A program made the position numbers and the translations under genes. Below, one piece after another: positions 48,667 to 63,053 of a stretch of 64,000 nt of DNA. Position 1 is the stretch's first letter; each line of letters starts with the position of its first letter. The notes beneath the pieces are model-generated. The model was not told the DNA's origin. It worked only from the letters and a program-made list of their open reading frames with translations, and searched no databases. Source of the stretch: Diphasiastrum complanatum (lineage: Eukaryota; Streptophyta; Lycopodiopsida; Lycopodiales; Lycopodiaceae); contig MU831570.1 of assembly GCA_029204225.1 (NCBI GenBank), positions 1-64,000 of the forward strand, read 5' to 3'.

Positions 48667-49377
48667 TCATGTTATATGGCCTTTTTTTTTTCCATCCAGT
48701 AAAGTTTCTCTGGCCATTAGAAAGGCAATGTTTGACTCTTCACTACTATGCTCATCATCATTTAAGAAGTTGGATTTTTCTGTTTCTAGACCTCTCAATC
48801 TTGATCCATCCATTAAAGTGACTTGATCAATTGGCCATTTTAGCAAGTCTGACTTCTCTTTCATTGTGCTAATATCAGCATGCCCATACCATTTTGTTAT
48901 AGTGATTCTCACGTGGTCATCTCCAAGCTCCTCAAAGTCAATTGCCTCATATAAGAATACAAGCAAAGTGTACACTTCTCCTAGGACAGTTTCACAACCT
49001 GCATTGAAATCTTTTACCTTCTTGTTAGTCCAATCCCGACGTGTAAGTCTTTTTGTCTTGTTTGAATCAATGCTTCTTCAATAATCTCCTCACTTGGATC
49101 TTCAATAGCATCATGATCCATGTTGGCATTTGTTCAATGTGTCATTATCTTTGACTTTCACATCTTGAATACACCAAATCACAAAACTGCCAATTGCTTT
49201 ATCCAAAGTATTGGCATCCATTGTAGGAACATGCAATAACTTTTCTTTTTGAGTGGTTGCATGAACAATGATTGAGCATCTTCCGATACCAATCTGTTTC
49301 CATGACAAGTTGCATTTGCATCCAATGAAAAAAGCTCACCAAGTTCACATTCTTTCGTGTTTATAGTAAGCACCACC
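48667..49377 (-). pseudogene. DUF8039-like and linker fragments (copy 3)
   Basis: Duplicate of 5250-5960 with one Asn to Lys change in the 102-codon frame. The adjacent Cys-rich DUF7869 start (about 48440-48640) is closed by a stop in this copy. Confidence 0.4.
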
Positions 49378-49514
49378 TGTAAAAGTAAAGACATTCTCTT
49401 ATTAGAAATTTTCATGATATATCAATTTGAGCATGCCAACATCTACTACTAGATTTTCATAGATAAAGATTCATTTACAATTAACAACATTCATGATCTA
49501 AGTTCGCTAAGATA

Positions 49515-51010
49515 TCTTTTTTATTGGAGCAAGATAGTGAAATTCTTCAGTAGTAGAACTCATTTTGTGATACTTATTGTAAGCACCACTAATATTTTCA
49601 TTTCCAAAATATATTCAACTTTTTGTACAAGCATAGATGTTCGCTAGGTACGAATTTCTATAGTACATTGGTTGAGTATGTACTCATATAGCACTAAAAT
49701 TTCATAGCTAGAGATTCATTTACAATCAGTGTTTTCGATAAACCAAAATATCATTTTTATTGAAACACGATAGTGTTATTCTTTAGTAGTAAAAGTCAAT
49801 TCAATGAACCTAGTTCATCAAATTATGTAATTATCATAAATTGATGTCTAAAATCCAAGTTATGTCAAGAAATGTTCACAAAATCAAGATTCCTTTAATC
49901 AATCCTAATTTGGTAATACCATGAACAGAGATTCAACCATTAAAAGAAAAACATCATAAGACTTTTAAATGTTTAGGAAAATTGCAGACATTGTTAATAA
50001 TTTTGTATTTTTCAAGGAATATTTGATATCTTTGATGAAAATGAGTTGGTCCTTCTTGACTCGTCTACATATGCATTGAGTGCCCAAACAACGAACAAGA
50101 TGAAAATGATAATGATAAATCACACAAAATGATTTTATATTGCGTTGGAATTAATGGGATTTGAAAATTGATAGTTTGGCTTTAAAGGAAAGAGATACAA
50201 ATTTAGTCTTCCAGAATCAAGATTTAATGTCCAACGTTCAAGGTTCACAAGTTTAATACTAATATTCTTATTGGAATAAGATAGTGACATTCTTCAGTAC
50301 TAGAACCTAGCTTGACAAACCTAGTTCATCAAAATATCTCATTGTTTAGGAAAATTGAAGACATTGTTAAAAATTTCGTATCTTTTTAAGAAATATTCGT
50401 TGATGAAAATGAGTTGGTCCTTGTTGACTCGTCTACATATGCGTTGAGTGCCCGAGTAGTGAACAAGACAAACATGATAAGGATGAACCAAACAAAAGAT
50501 TTTATATTGTGTTGGATTTAATGGGGCTTCAAAATTGAGATTCTAGCCCTAGAAGTAGAGCGATACAAATTTAGTCTTCTAGAATCAAGATTTAATGTCC
50601 TACGTTCAAGGTTCATGATTTATGGTTCACTAGTTTTATATTAATATTCTTATTGGAATAAGATAGTGACATTATTCAGTACTAGAACCTAGCTTGTTGA
50701 ACCCAGTTCCTCAAAATATCTCATTGTTTAGGAAAATTGGAGGAATTGTTAATAATTTTGTATTTTGTAAGGAGTATTCTATATCTTTGATGAAAATGAG
50801 TTGGTTCTTGTTGACTCATCTACATATGCATTGAGTGCCCAAGTAGCAAACAAGATGAACATGGTAAGGATGAATCAAACAAATGAATTTATATTGTGTT
50901 GGATTTAATGAGGCTTGAAAATTGAGAGTTTGGCCTTAGAAGTAGAGAGATACAAATTTAGTCTTCCAAAATCAAGATTTAATGTCCAACGTTCAAGGTT
51001 CATGATTTAT
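49515..51010. repeat. Tandem repeat of about 370-390 bp (copy 3)
   Basis: Complete equivalent of 6080-7610, confirming that the array was whole before copy 2 lost part of it. Confidence 0.8.
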
Positions 51011-51915
51011 GGTTCACTAGTTTGAGTTAGACTTAAAGTAGATACAATGTGGGTCATATCAGTCGATAAGGATCAGTTGGCCTCACCACGAGGCAAGTCG
51101 ATGGGAAATTCGTCCCGCCAACGGCAACCTGGGTCATGCATGGGTTGCCTGAGTGAACAGCTATATGTATAGTGTGATTTCATTTTGAGAAATACAGTTA
51201 CTATGTGAGCTTGCTGTGGAGAGTGTTTTTTGTCTGTGTTACTGTGTAGCATGATCTGTGTTCCTGTTCGAAGCAAATTCTAAGTTGGTATCAGAGCCAT
51301 ACAGGGAGTGTACACAGTACAACATCGCCGTTGAAATGAGCTTCGGGAGAACTCTCTTCTGAGAGTTCGGGGTTTACGGCGGGTTGAAGACGGAAAGATA
51401 AGCACTGGTGTAGAGAGTTTAGCACACAGAAGCTTGGTGAGCTTGAGACTGTGTGGGGATTCAGAGACAAGAGTTGTTGACTGAATCAGAATTAACAAAC
51501 GGAATTTTGAAATTCCGAAAGAAGGCTACTTGGTGTTTGCAGTCAATGTGCATCCAAACTGACACCATTTGACAAACAGATTGAAGCATCAGCTTTCCAG
51601 CAGTAGGGCGACCTCAGAGAAAGAGGGTAGGCTTGGAAAAGGACTATGAACAAGAAGCCAAGAGTAGTTTTCTAAGAAAAACCCTGGCCTAGGGTTTGAA
51701 AGCTCAAAAATGAAGATTTCTCTTCATTTTGAATCATTTTGGAAGCTGTGAAAATCCAGAGGAGGGCACCCTGATCAATTCGCCGTGAGCTGGTAAAGGA
51801 ACATGATAGATCTGATGGTGGCAGCCATAGCTAGCTTTGGAAGCTTTTCAAAGATGGATCTCCAGGTTGTGTCCCTCCTTGGCTAGAGGAACATGATATA
51901 GTTATAATCTAGATT
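51011..51915 (+). mobile_element. Copia LTR, PBS and leader fragment (copy 3)
   Basis: LTR sequence to about 51285, PBS TGGTATCAGAGCC at 51286-51298, and the leader. About 28 bp present in copies 1 and 2 are missing near 51780 (CAATTCGCCGTGAGC join). Confidence 0.65.
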
Positions 51916-51927
51916 GATCCAAAACAT

Positions 51928-52164
51928 TTGCGACATGCCATAGTAAAAAATGTAGATGTTGAAAATAAACTCGTGAAAGTTGGTTGGATAAGAAAGATGA
52001 GAAATCAATGTGGGATGTGGAGGGTGGATCAAGAAGAAGAAACATATGTGGATTGGGACAAATGTGTTACATTTTTATCAAATTGGCATGCAGTAAAAAG
52101 TTGTAGATTAGACATAGATGGGACATTAAAACTAGTTCTAGTTGCTTGGTATAGTGAGAGCTAG
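51928..52164 (+). pseudogene. Hypothetical exon, 78 codons, no ATG (copy 3)
   Basis: Identical in translation to 8536-8772 (KLVKVGWIRKMRNQCGMWRV region), again opening with TTG after the truncated copia leader. Confidence 0.4.
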
Positions 52165-52520
52165 GAAAATACATTGGTGTTCCTTCTTGGACATGAACCC
52201 ACTTTAGATTTACTTTCATGTTGACATACATACAATGTTATGTGTATATATTTAATTATGATGATGAGATATCATTTATTTCATTCAACTTGTGTAACCT
52301 TTTTTTTTTAATAAATATATGTCTAATTATGCGATAGATGTTCACCATGTAGTATTTAGATAACAATGAGTGTTTTTGTAAGTATGTTAAAGATAAATCA
52401 AATTAAGAGAACTAGCACAATGCTATTGTTAAAAACAACATTGCTGGATCATTATTTCATTTATTGTCAACAATCACAAATTTGCTTTTCAACATGGGTT
52501 CATTTTAATGTTTGAGTATA

Positions 52521-55880
<3,360 letters not shown>

Positions 55881-56234
55881 CTACTGGTAAAAGACGTCCA
55901 TGTATCTGAGTAGACGTTCTTTGTTTTTACGAACTGTTTTCGTGAAGACATGTTTTTGCAAGACGAATTTAACATTCATCAGAGATAGTGTGCAATAGAG
56001 AGTTGACTTTAACAAAGGGCTTTTGTTTAGAGATGTTCAATTTAATCGGGCGTATATTTTGCAATGCAATGTATTTATATTGAATGCCTTCTGAAAGGTT
56101 GTAATGGCATAGTTGTGTTGGTTTCAGTTTAAAATGTAACTATTTTTTCAGGCACAAGTTGGATTTTAGCATTCAATAGAGGTTGAACCTTGGTTCTCTA
56201 ATTATATATATTTGTTTTGTATCTTTGATATTTT

Positions 56235-56625
56235 TTATACATAAGATATAATTTTTCTATCTAGAAAAGTGCGTGGGGCTTTGTGCTTTGTGTTTTCTAT
56301 ATAGGATAAATATTTTCTATTAAGTTTTTTATATAGGAAAGTCTGATTTTCTGGTTTCTTGTTTCTTATGTAGGAAAAAAAATTCTTGTCTAGAGTCTAG
56401 ACATTGCTTTTTCAAGATTGTCAAAGTAGGAAATTGTTGCACTTTTTTTAGAAACATGTCATATTTTCCTATTAAGTTTTCTATATAGGAAAGTGGGATT
56501 TTGTGGTTTGCGTTTCTTATATAGGAAAATATTTCCTCTCTAGGAATCTAAAATGTTGCTTTTCCTAGATTGTCAAAGTAGGAAACTGTTGCACTTTTTC
56601 TAGTTTTCACTTTCCTAGTTGCATT
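56235..56625. repeat. AGGAAA/TTTCCT array, left part (copy 3)
   Basis: Equivalent to 12840-13214. It ends at the copia target duplication GCATT (56621-56625), inside the 14-bp hairpin arm. Confidence 0.6.
56621..56625. other. Copia target-site duplication, left
   Basis: GCATT immediately before the LTR terminus; repeated at 63049-63053. Confidence 0.9.
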
Positions 56626-57280
56626 TGAGAAAAATACAGATCCTAAGTGGATCTAAACTCCAAGATCATTGGCTTGAATGCTTGCACTCCAAACTACATA
56701 AGCTAGGAATTGGCAACACATTCTATGCTACCTAGAATGCAAAGAACTTGATCAAAAAGCATTTATCACAAATGGAAACTTCCATAAACATCAAGTGCGG
56801 CCCAAAATAGCATTATACAGTCCATAATACATCAGCCTACCACTTTTGGAAAGCACCTAAGATCATACACAATAGCTTGAAGACAATACACACAACAATG
56901 CTCTCAATGGAGGAAGAAACAATGACAATGATCTATTGATCTCAATGAAGCATACAAAAGGTTTTTCCAACCTGTTCTCCACGACTTCCCTACTATTTAT
57001 GGATGAGGAAGATGACTCTCTCTCCTCTCTCTAGAAGGTACTTGACCCTAGATATTCCCTATATAGGAAAAATAGCTAAAAATGGCTTATATGACCAAAA
57101 TACATCAAAATGGTCTCATTTTGAAGGGTATGAAGTTTGACACTTCATCATACTGAAAAAATACAGTAAATAAAAACATTGTGGCCTGGTTCACACGTGC
57201 AAAACTCCAGAACCAAAACTATTTACAATTTTAGCCAATTTAGGCCTCAAACTAGCTAGGAAATGTTGACAATTTTCACA
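56626..57280 (-). repeat. Copia 3' LTR (left on + strand)
   Basis: 655 bp. In element orientation it starts TGTGAAAATTG and ends TTTTTCTCA. A TATATAGG promoter-like box lies at about 57059-57066. The first bases of this LTR supply the stop codon of the polyprotein. Confidence 0.95.
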
Positions 57281-60200
57281 CTCCCTCTTCAACATTGGAT
57301 GCTAGTTTCAACATAGTCTTTGAGCACATTCCAAGATTAGATCTATGCATTAAATATAGGTCCTTTCCCAATGGTTTGGTGAAGATATCAGCCACACACT
57401 CCTTTGAAGAGACATGTTGAAGCTCCACCTCTTTGGCAATGACTTGATCTCTCACAAAATGGTGAGCAATCTCAATGTGCTTGCTCCTTGCATGAAAAAC
57501 AGGATTGCTTGCCAAGCTTTGGGCTGAAAGGTTATCACAAAGTATGATTGGAGTCTTCTCTGGTTCCAGCAAGTGAAGATCCAATAACATCCTCTTGATC
57601 CAAAGAATCTCCTTGGTGCATGTTGTTAATGCCTTGTACTCGGCTTCGGTGGAAGATAGAGAGATAGTTGGTTGCTTCTTTGATAGCCATGAGACCACTC
57701 CATCTCCAAGATAGATTGCAAAGGCACTTGTTGACTTCCTATCCATTTGATCACCTGCAAAATCTGAATCTGAAAATCCACAAAGGTTAGGTGTAGTACC
57801 TCCATACAAGATGCCAAAATCTCTAGATCCCGAGATGTATCTAAGTACTCTCTTTCCTAGCTTCCAATGAGCCTCACTAGGATCTTGCATAAATTGACTT
57901 AGTTTACCAACCACAAAGCTTAGATCAGGTCTTGTGATGGTTAACCATATAAGAGATCCTATTAGCTTTCTATAGAGAGTAATGTCCTTGAAGGATCTTT
58001 CATTACTTCTTGTAGTTAGCTTTACATTTGATTCCATAGGAGTAGAAACAACTTTACAATCTTCCATATGAAACCTTTTTAGAATAGAGTTAACATACTT
58101 TTCTTGACATATGAATGTAGATTTAGAAGTTCTAATAATCTCTATTCCTAAGATATAATGAAGTTTACCAAGATCTTGAATTTCAAACTCTCTTTTGAGT
58201 GCCATCTTGATTTCATCTATATCTAGATTGTTACCACCACTTAAGATAATGTCATCAACATAGATCAAAAGTAAAGTGATATCATTTTCATTCAATCTAA
58301 AGTAGAGAGAATGATCATACTCACTCATAACAAAGTTTTGAGAAAGTAAGAAGGAATTGAGCTTAGCATACCAACTCCTTGGTGCTTGCTTTAGCCCATA
58401 CAAACTCTTTTGGAGATAGCACACATGATTAGGCTCATCATGTGAAACATAGCCCTCGGGTTGCTCCATGTAAATATCTTCTTCAAGATCACCATTCAAG
58501 AAGGCATTAGTAACATCCATTTGCCACATATCCCAATCATAAAGAGTTGCAAGAGAGATTAGGATTCGAATAGTTACCATCTTTGCCACGGGTGCAAAGG
58601 TCTCATCATAGTCAATACCATATTCTTGAGCATACCCCTTTGCCACCAACCTTGCCTTGTACTTGTTGATTGATCCATCTTGATTTGTCTTGATCTTGAA
58701 GATCCACTTACAACCAATTGTCTTCTTGTCCTTTGGAAGCTTTACCAACCTCCATGTGTTGCTTTTGATGAGTGCTTGATGCTCATGATCCATGGCTTGG
58801 ATCCATTCCTTCTTTTGAATTGCTTCACCTACACAAGTTGGTTCATCAAAAGAGGTAAGAAAAGCAAAGTTAGAGTTGTCCACCACTTGCTTTCCTTTTT
58901 CATCATAGGTTAGCCTTGATGGCTTAGCCCTTTGCCTTTGAGTCTTCCTTGAAGTTTGCTTTGGAGTGGCATCTCCATCTTCATCCAAGACATCTTGCAC
59001 ATCATGATGATTAGTAGGCACATCAACATCAACATCAACAACATTGGAAACATTCTCTTCATGAAAGATGACATCCCTACTTATGACAACTTTCTTTGTA
59101 GAAGGAATGTACACTTTGTAAGCCTTGCTTACTTCACTATAGCCAACAAACACACCCTTCTTTGATGAAGGATCTTCTTTAGTTCTATCATCAAGTGTGA
59201 TATTGACAAAACATGTACATCCAAAGATCCTACAATGCTTGACACTCGGCCTTCTACCATAAAGAACCTCATGAGGAGTTTTACCATCCAAGGAAGCACT
59301 TGTCCATCTATTACATAGATAGTTAGCACATGCTAAAGCTTCCCCCCAAAAAGACTTAGCAAGATTAGCATGTAGTCTCATTGCCTTGGCACATTCACAA
59401 AGGGTTCTATTCTTCCTCTCGGCCACTCCATTCTGTTGTGGAGTCCTAGGACTAGACATCTCCCTCTTAATCCCATGTGCTATACAAAAGTCTTTGAACC
59501 TATTTGAGGTGTATTCCCCTCCATTATCAGATCTTAAGCATTTGATCTTTGTATTGAATTGGTTTTCCATTTCATTCTTGAACTTGACAAATGCAGCAAA
59601 CACTTCATCCTTACTTTTAAGAAGATAGATCCAAGTATACCTACTAAAGTCATCAATGAAAGTTGCATACATCTTTGCCCCACCATTGCTAGTTGTACTA
59701 GAAGAATGAATATCAGAATGCACAAGTTGAAAAGCTTCTTTAGATCTAGAAGTAGATCTAGAATAAGCAAGTCTATGAGATTTGGACAAGGCACAATGTT
59801 CACAAACACTATTGTTTGCAACAAGACTTTTAGGGAGACCAAGAACAAGCTCTTTCTTTGCCATTACCTCCAAAGATTTGAAGTTGGGATGGCCCAACCT
59901 CTTGTGCCAAACTTCTTGGTTTGTCAATTGCTCCCTAGCCATACATCCTTCATGATTAGAGATCACACATGCATCAAGCTTGAAAAGTTTACCATGCCTC
60001 CTACCTTGAGCAATCAAGGATCCACATTTACTTATCAAACATGCATCTCCAATGAACTCCACATCAAGTCCTTTGTCAATCATTTGACTTACACTAAGCA
60101 AATTCTTAGTGATTGAAGGAATGTACAAAACATTTTCAAGATTTGCTTTCCTATTTGTTGAAAGGGAAATAGGAATAGTGCCTATGCCTTTGATGTCACA

Positions 60201-61229
60201 TTGACCATCATTTGCAGTGTAGATGATGTTACCTTCTCCCTCATAAGACAATAAGGATGTAAAGTATTCCTTATGTCTTGTCATGTGAGATGAGGCTCCA
60301 CTATCAATCCACCAAGGATCATTATCATCTATGTTGGCTAACAAACTTGAAGTCATAACAAGTGATTCACATGTGTTATGTTCTTCCTCATCTATTGTAA
60401 GATTTCCTTGCCTCTCTCCTTGCTCTCTTTTCTTCTTATAACATTCATTTGCAAAATGACCTTTTATCCCACAATAAAAGCACTTGAACTTTGACTTATT
60501 GTTCTTAGTAGAAGAGGAAGAGGAAGAGTGATCATCATGATCAAAGTTACCACCTTTGGACCATTTCCCTTTGCCTTTACCTTTGCCCTTGAATTTGCCT
60601 TTTGTGAAGAAAGCCTCTTCACCTCCACCTTGCAAGGATGCACCATCAAGCTTTGATTGCAACCTATGTTCTTCAGCCAATAAGATTTCTTGCAAGTCAA
60701 CCACACTTGGCAAGACTCTTTGAATGGCAAAACTTTGCACAAGGTTAGCATGTTCATTTAGCAAACCATTCAACATAACTTGGACTATTTCACCATCTTT
60801 TATGTTCTCATCAATGCATGCTAAATCATCACTTAGGGACTTAACTCTCAAGATAAATGCATGAGCACTTTCACCCTCTCTTTGCCTACTAGAAAATATT
60901 TGTCTCCTTAGGGTCAATACCCTAGATGTGGACTTTGATTCAAAGAGCTTCTTTAAGGCATTCCATGCCTCACTTGCACTTTGACACTTTCCAACTTCCT
61001 TGAGAAGTTCATTTGTAACATTCATTTTAATGATATGAAGAGCCCTTTTGGCCTTCTTATCAAACCTTTGTTGCTCTTGAAGTGTGAGAGGTCTCTCTTC
61101 AATTTCTGCAACTATGTCCATGAGTTCATTCAACTCAAGTAAGGACTCCATCCTCACTTTCCAAGTAGAGTAGTTTGATGAACTCAACCTTTCACTAGAC
61201 TCTAGCATGATCCCACCATTGGAAGCCAT
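57276..61229 (-). CDS. Copia gag-pol polyprotein, 1317 aa
   Basis: Single uninterrupted frame from ATG (MASNGGIMLESSERLS). Domains by residue: UBN2-type gag about 60-195; Lys/Gly-rich linker 205-225; CCHC zinc knuckle C250, C253, H258, C263; aspartic protease WWIDSGAS with D309; gag-pre-integrase/zinc site H442, H447, C476, C479; integrase DDE residues D506, D568 (RSDNGGEY) and E604 (NGVAERKN); RT from about 845 with QMDVTNAFLNG (D905) and YVDD 990-993; RNase H with D1154, E1195 and D1232; copia terminal motif ADIFTKPL 1280-1287. All expected catalytic residues are present and the length is typical of copia. It encodes particle proteins and the enzymes for cDNA synthesis and insertion. Gag and pol share one frame, as in most plant copia elements. 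Expression is expected from the right LTR. Confidence 0.96.
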   Translation of the reverse strand: MASNGGIMLESSERLSSSNYSTWKVRMESLLELNELMDIVAEIEERPLTLQEQQRFDKKAKRALHIIKMNVTNELLKEVGKCQSASEAWNALKKLFESKSTSRVLTLRRQIFSSRQREGESAHAFILRVKSLSDDLACIDENIKDGEIVQVMLNGLLNEHANLVQSFAIQRVLPSVVDLQEILLAEEHRLQSKLDGASLQGGGEEAFFTKGKFKGKGKGKGKWSKGGNFDHDDHSSSSSSTKNNKSKFKCFYCGIKGHFANECYKKKREQGERQGNLTIDEEEHNTCESLVMTSSLLANIDDNDPWWIDSGASSHMTRHKEYFTSLLSYEGEGNIIYTANDGQCDIKGIGTIPISLSTNRKANLENVLYIPSITKNLLSVSQMIDKGLDVEFIGDACLISKCGSLIAQGRRHGKLFKLDACVISNHEGCMAREQLTNQEVWHKRLGHPNFKSLEVMAKKELVLGLPKSLVANNSVCEHCALSKSHRLAYSRSTSRSKEAFQLVHSDIHSSSTTSNGGAKMYATFIDDFSRYTWIYLLKSKDEVFAAFVKFKNEMENQFNTKIKCLRSDNGGEYTSNRFKDFCIAHGIKREMSSPRTPQQNGVAERKNRTLCECAKAMRLHANLAKSFWGEALACANYLCNRWTSASLDGKTPHEVLYGRRPSVKHCRIFGCTCFVNITLDDRTKEDPSSKKGVFVGYSEVSKAYKVYIPSTKKVVISRDVIFHEENVSNVVDVDVDVPTNHHDVQDVLDEDGDATPKQTSRKTQRQRAKPSRLTYDEKGKQVVDNSNFAFLTSFDEPTCVGEAIQKKEWIQAMDHEHQALIKSNTWRLVKLPKDKKTIGCKWIFKIKTNQDGSINKYKARLVAKGYAQEYGIDYDETFAPVAKMVTIRILISLATLYDWDMWQMDVTNAFLNGDLEEDIYMEQPEGYVSHDEPNHVCYLQKSLYGLKQAPRSWYAKLNSFLLSQNFVMSEYDHSLYFRLNENDITLLLIYVDDIILSGGNNLDIDEIKMALKREFEIQDLGKLHYILGIEIIRTSKSTFICQEKYVNSILKRFHMEDCKVVSTPMESNVKLTTRSNERSFKDITLYRKLIGSLIWLTITRPDLSFVVGKLSQFMQDPSEAHWKLGKRVLRYISGSRDFGILYGGTTPNLCGFSDSDFAGDQMDRKSTSAFAIYLGDGVVSWLSKKQPTISLSSTEAEYKALTTCTKEILWIKRMLLDLHLLEPEKTPIILCDNLSAQSLASNPVFHARSKHIEIAHHFVRDQVIAKEVELQHVSSKECVADIFTKPLGKDLYLMHRSNLGMCSKTMLKLASNVEEGV
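57281..57290 (-). other. Copia polypurine tract
   Basis: GAAGAGGGAG on the minus strand, directly before the 3' LTR. It primes plus-strand DNA synthesis and here also encodes the last residues of the polyprotein. Confidence 0.85.
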
Positions 61230-62380
61230 GATTCTAATGTTTCTTCAACTTTTAGGTTCTGTCCTAAAGCACTTAGCACTCACTTTTCTCTCAACAAATG
61301 ATAGATAAAGAGATCTATGAAGATTTAGGACCCTAAAACACTTCTATCTTGAACCTAGATGGTTTCCAAGCATAGAAAGGAAGATTGAAACACATGCAAC
61401 ACTTTGCACACACTAAGAATGGATTACAAAATCAAACCAACCTGAACACACTCTTGCTTAAGCTCTCAAACTTTCCAGCAAGTGACCAAATCAAGTTATG
61501 GTGTGAAGAGTTACTTGCATTCTTAGAAAATACCCAAAACTAGGATGCCAAGATTACCTAGTAATGAACAAACTTGATCAACATATGATCAACACACTAA
61601 GATATTGATTCAACCTGTAAAACCACATGTAAACCACACTTCTAAAAGTTTATAAACTCCAGCAAGTGATAAATACAAGATTTAGAGGTGAATGAATGAG
61701 CACACTTAGTGAATCACAAGACTAGCTTCACTATCTTGTCAAATCTTGGTGTTTAGATGTAGATCTAAGATCACTTCACATGAGAATGTTCCTCAACCTG
61801 TTAAGAACCTGAAAACACACTTGCATAATGGTTAACACCTTCCAGCAAATGCTCCAATCAAATTACATAAGGAGAGTTACTTACATGCTCAACAAAGTAC
61901 ACCAAAATTTATGCCAAAATTGATGACAATCTTTACAATATGCTCTTCACAATGGAGCTTACAATATGTTCACCCAAAAAAGGGGATCTTTCATCCAAAT
62001 GGGAGCTTTGCTTAGCCTTTAGGAGAATTACAACTCACTCAAAAGAGCATTTGTCATCCACTTAAGGAGAAGTTTCATCCACTTAAGGAGAGTGTTCATC
62101 CAAGAATGGAGATTGTCAACAATAGGATTGAAAAGAACATTGTTAGTATTGAATATGCACAAGCCTCACAATCACAAATGATTAGGTGTTATGATCTGAT
62201 CCAAAATAGTTTCTTTTCAGCCTCTGATCTTCAATAGACCTGAAATAGTCCACAAGTTCAACTCACAAAACAAAGGTTAGTAAGATTTGATCAACAAAGC
62301 AATGCAAAATCATGCTAGAACTTGATCAAACATCCAAATATCACCAAAAATGGAATACTTACTGTAAATAGAAGCCAACC
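61230..62380 (-). other. Copia 5' leader with internal repeats
   Basis: Untranslated leader between PBS and gag. On the plus strand CCAGCAAGTG or CCAGCAAATG recurs at about 61474, 61659 and 61842, embedded in longer similar stretches (AACCTG before, and CAAATCAAGTTA or CAATCAAATTAC then GAGTTACTT after). This indicates about three imperfect units of about 184 bp. A second short repeat (TCATCCACTTAAGGAGA) occurs near 62053-62092. Confidence 0.65.
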
Positions 62381-62393
62381 AGCTCTGATACCA
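62381..62393 (-). other. Copia primer-binding site
   Basis: TGGTATCAGAGCT on the minus strand, abutting the right LTR with no spacer; complementary to initiator tRNA-Met. Confidence 0.92.
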
Positions 62394-63048
62394 TGTGAAA
62401 AATACAGATCCTAAGTGGATCTAAACTCCAAGATCATTGGCTTGAATGCTTGCACTCCAAACTACATAAGCTAAGAATTGGCAACACATTCTATGCTACC
62501 TAGAATGCAAAGAACTTGATCAAAAAGCATTTATCACAAATGGAAACTTCCATAAACATCAAGTGCGGCCCAAAATAGCATTATACAGTCCATAATACAT
62601 TAGCCTACCACTTTTGGAAAGCACCTAAGATCATACACAATAGCTTGAAGACAATACACACAACAATGCTCTCAATGGAGGAAGAAACAATGACAATGAT
62701 CTATTGATCTCAATGAAGCATACAAAAGGTTTCTCCAACCTGTTCTCCACGACTTCCCTACTATTTATGGATGAGGAAGATGACTCTCTCTCCTCTCTCT
62801 AGAAGGTACTTGACCCTAGATATTCCCTATATAGGAAAAATAGCTAAAAATGGCTTATATGACCAAAATACATCAAAATGGTCTCATTTTGAAGGGTATG
62901 AAGTTTGACACTTCATCATACTGAAAAAATACAGTAAATAAAAACATTGTGGCCTGGTTCACACGTGCAAAACTCCAGAACCAAAACTATTTACAATTTT
63001 AGCCAATTTAGGCCTCAAACTAGCTAGGAAATGTTGACAATTTTCACA
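62394..63048 (-). repeat. Copia 5' LTR (right on + strand)
   Basis: 655 bp, partner of 56626-57280. The TATATAGG box at about 62826-62833 (CCCTATATAGG on +) is the likely promoter core, followed in element direction by an AG-rich stretch and the PBS. Confidence 0.95.
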
Positions 63049-63053
63049 GCATT
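63049..63053. other. Copia target-site duplication, right
   Basis: GCATT, identical to 56621-56625. Confidence 0.9.

Larger units (their letters stand above)
56626..63048 (-). mobile_element. Complete Ty1/copia retrotransposon, apparently intact
   Basis: 6423 bp flanked by the 5-bp duplication GCATT. It consists of two 655-bp LTRs (56626-57280 and 62394-63048), an initiator-Met PBS abutting the right LTR, a leader of about 1.15 kb, one uninterrupted 1317-codon gag-pol frame, and a purine tract abutting the left LTR. All are on the minus strand. The order protease-integrase-RT-RNase H is copia. By eye the LTRs differ at only about four positions (for example TGAG versus TGTG at the terminus, GGAATTG versus AGAATTG), so insertion was recent. 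Present only in copy 3 of the tandem array. Confidence 0.96.

Noticed and set aside
56626-57280. Left LTR as a solo LTR
   Set aside because: The partner LTR, internal region and matching target duplication are all present at 63048.
58680-60116. Plus-strand frames inside the copia element
   Set aside because: They are shadows of the minus-strand gag-pol frame, which carries all recognisable domains.
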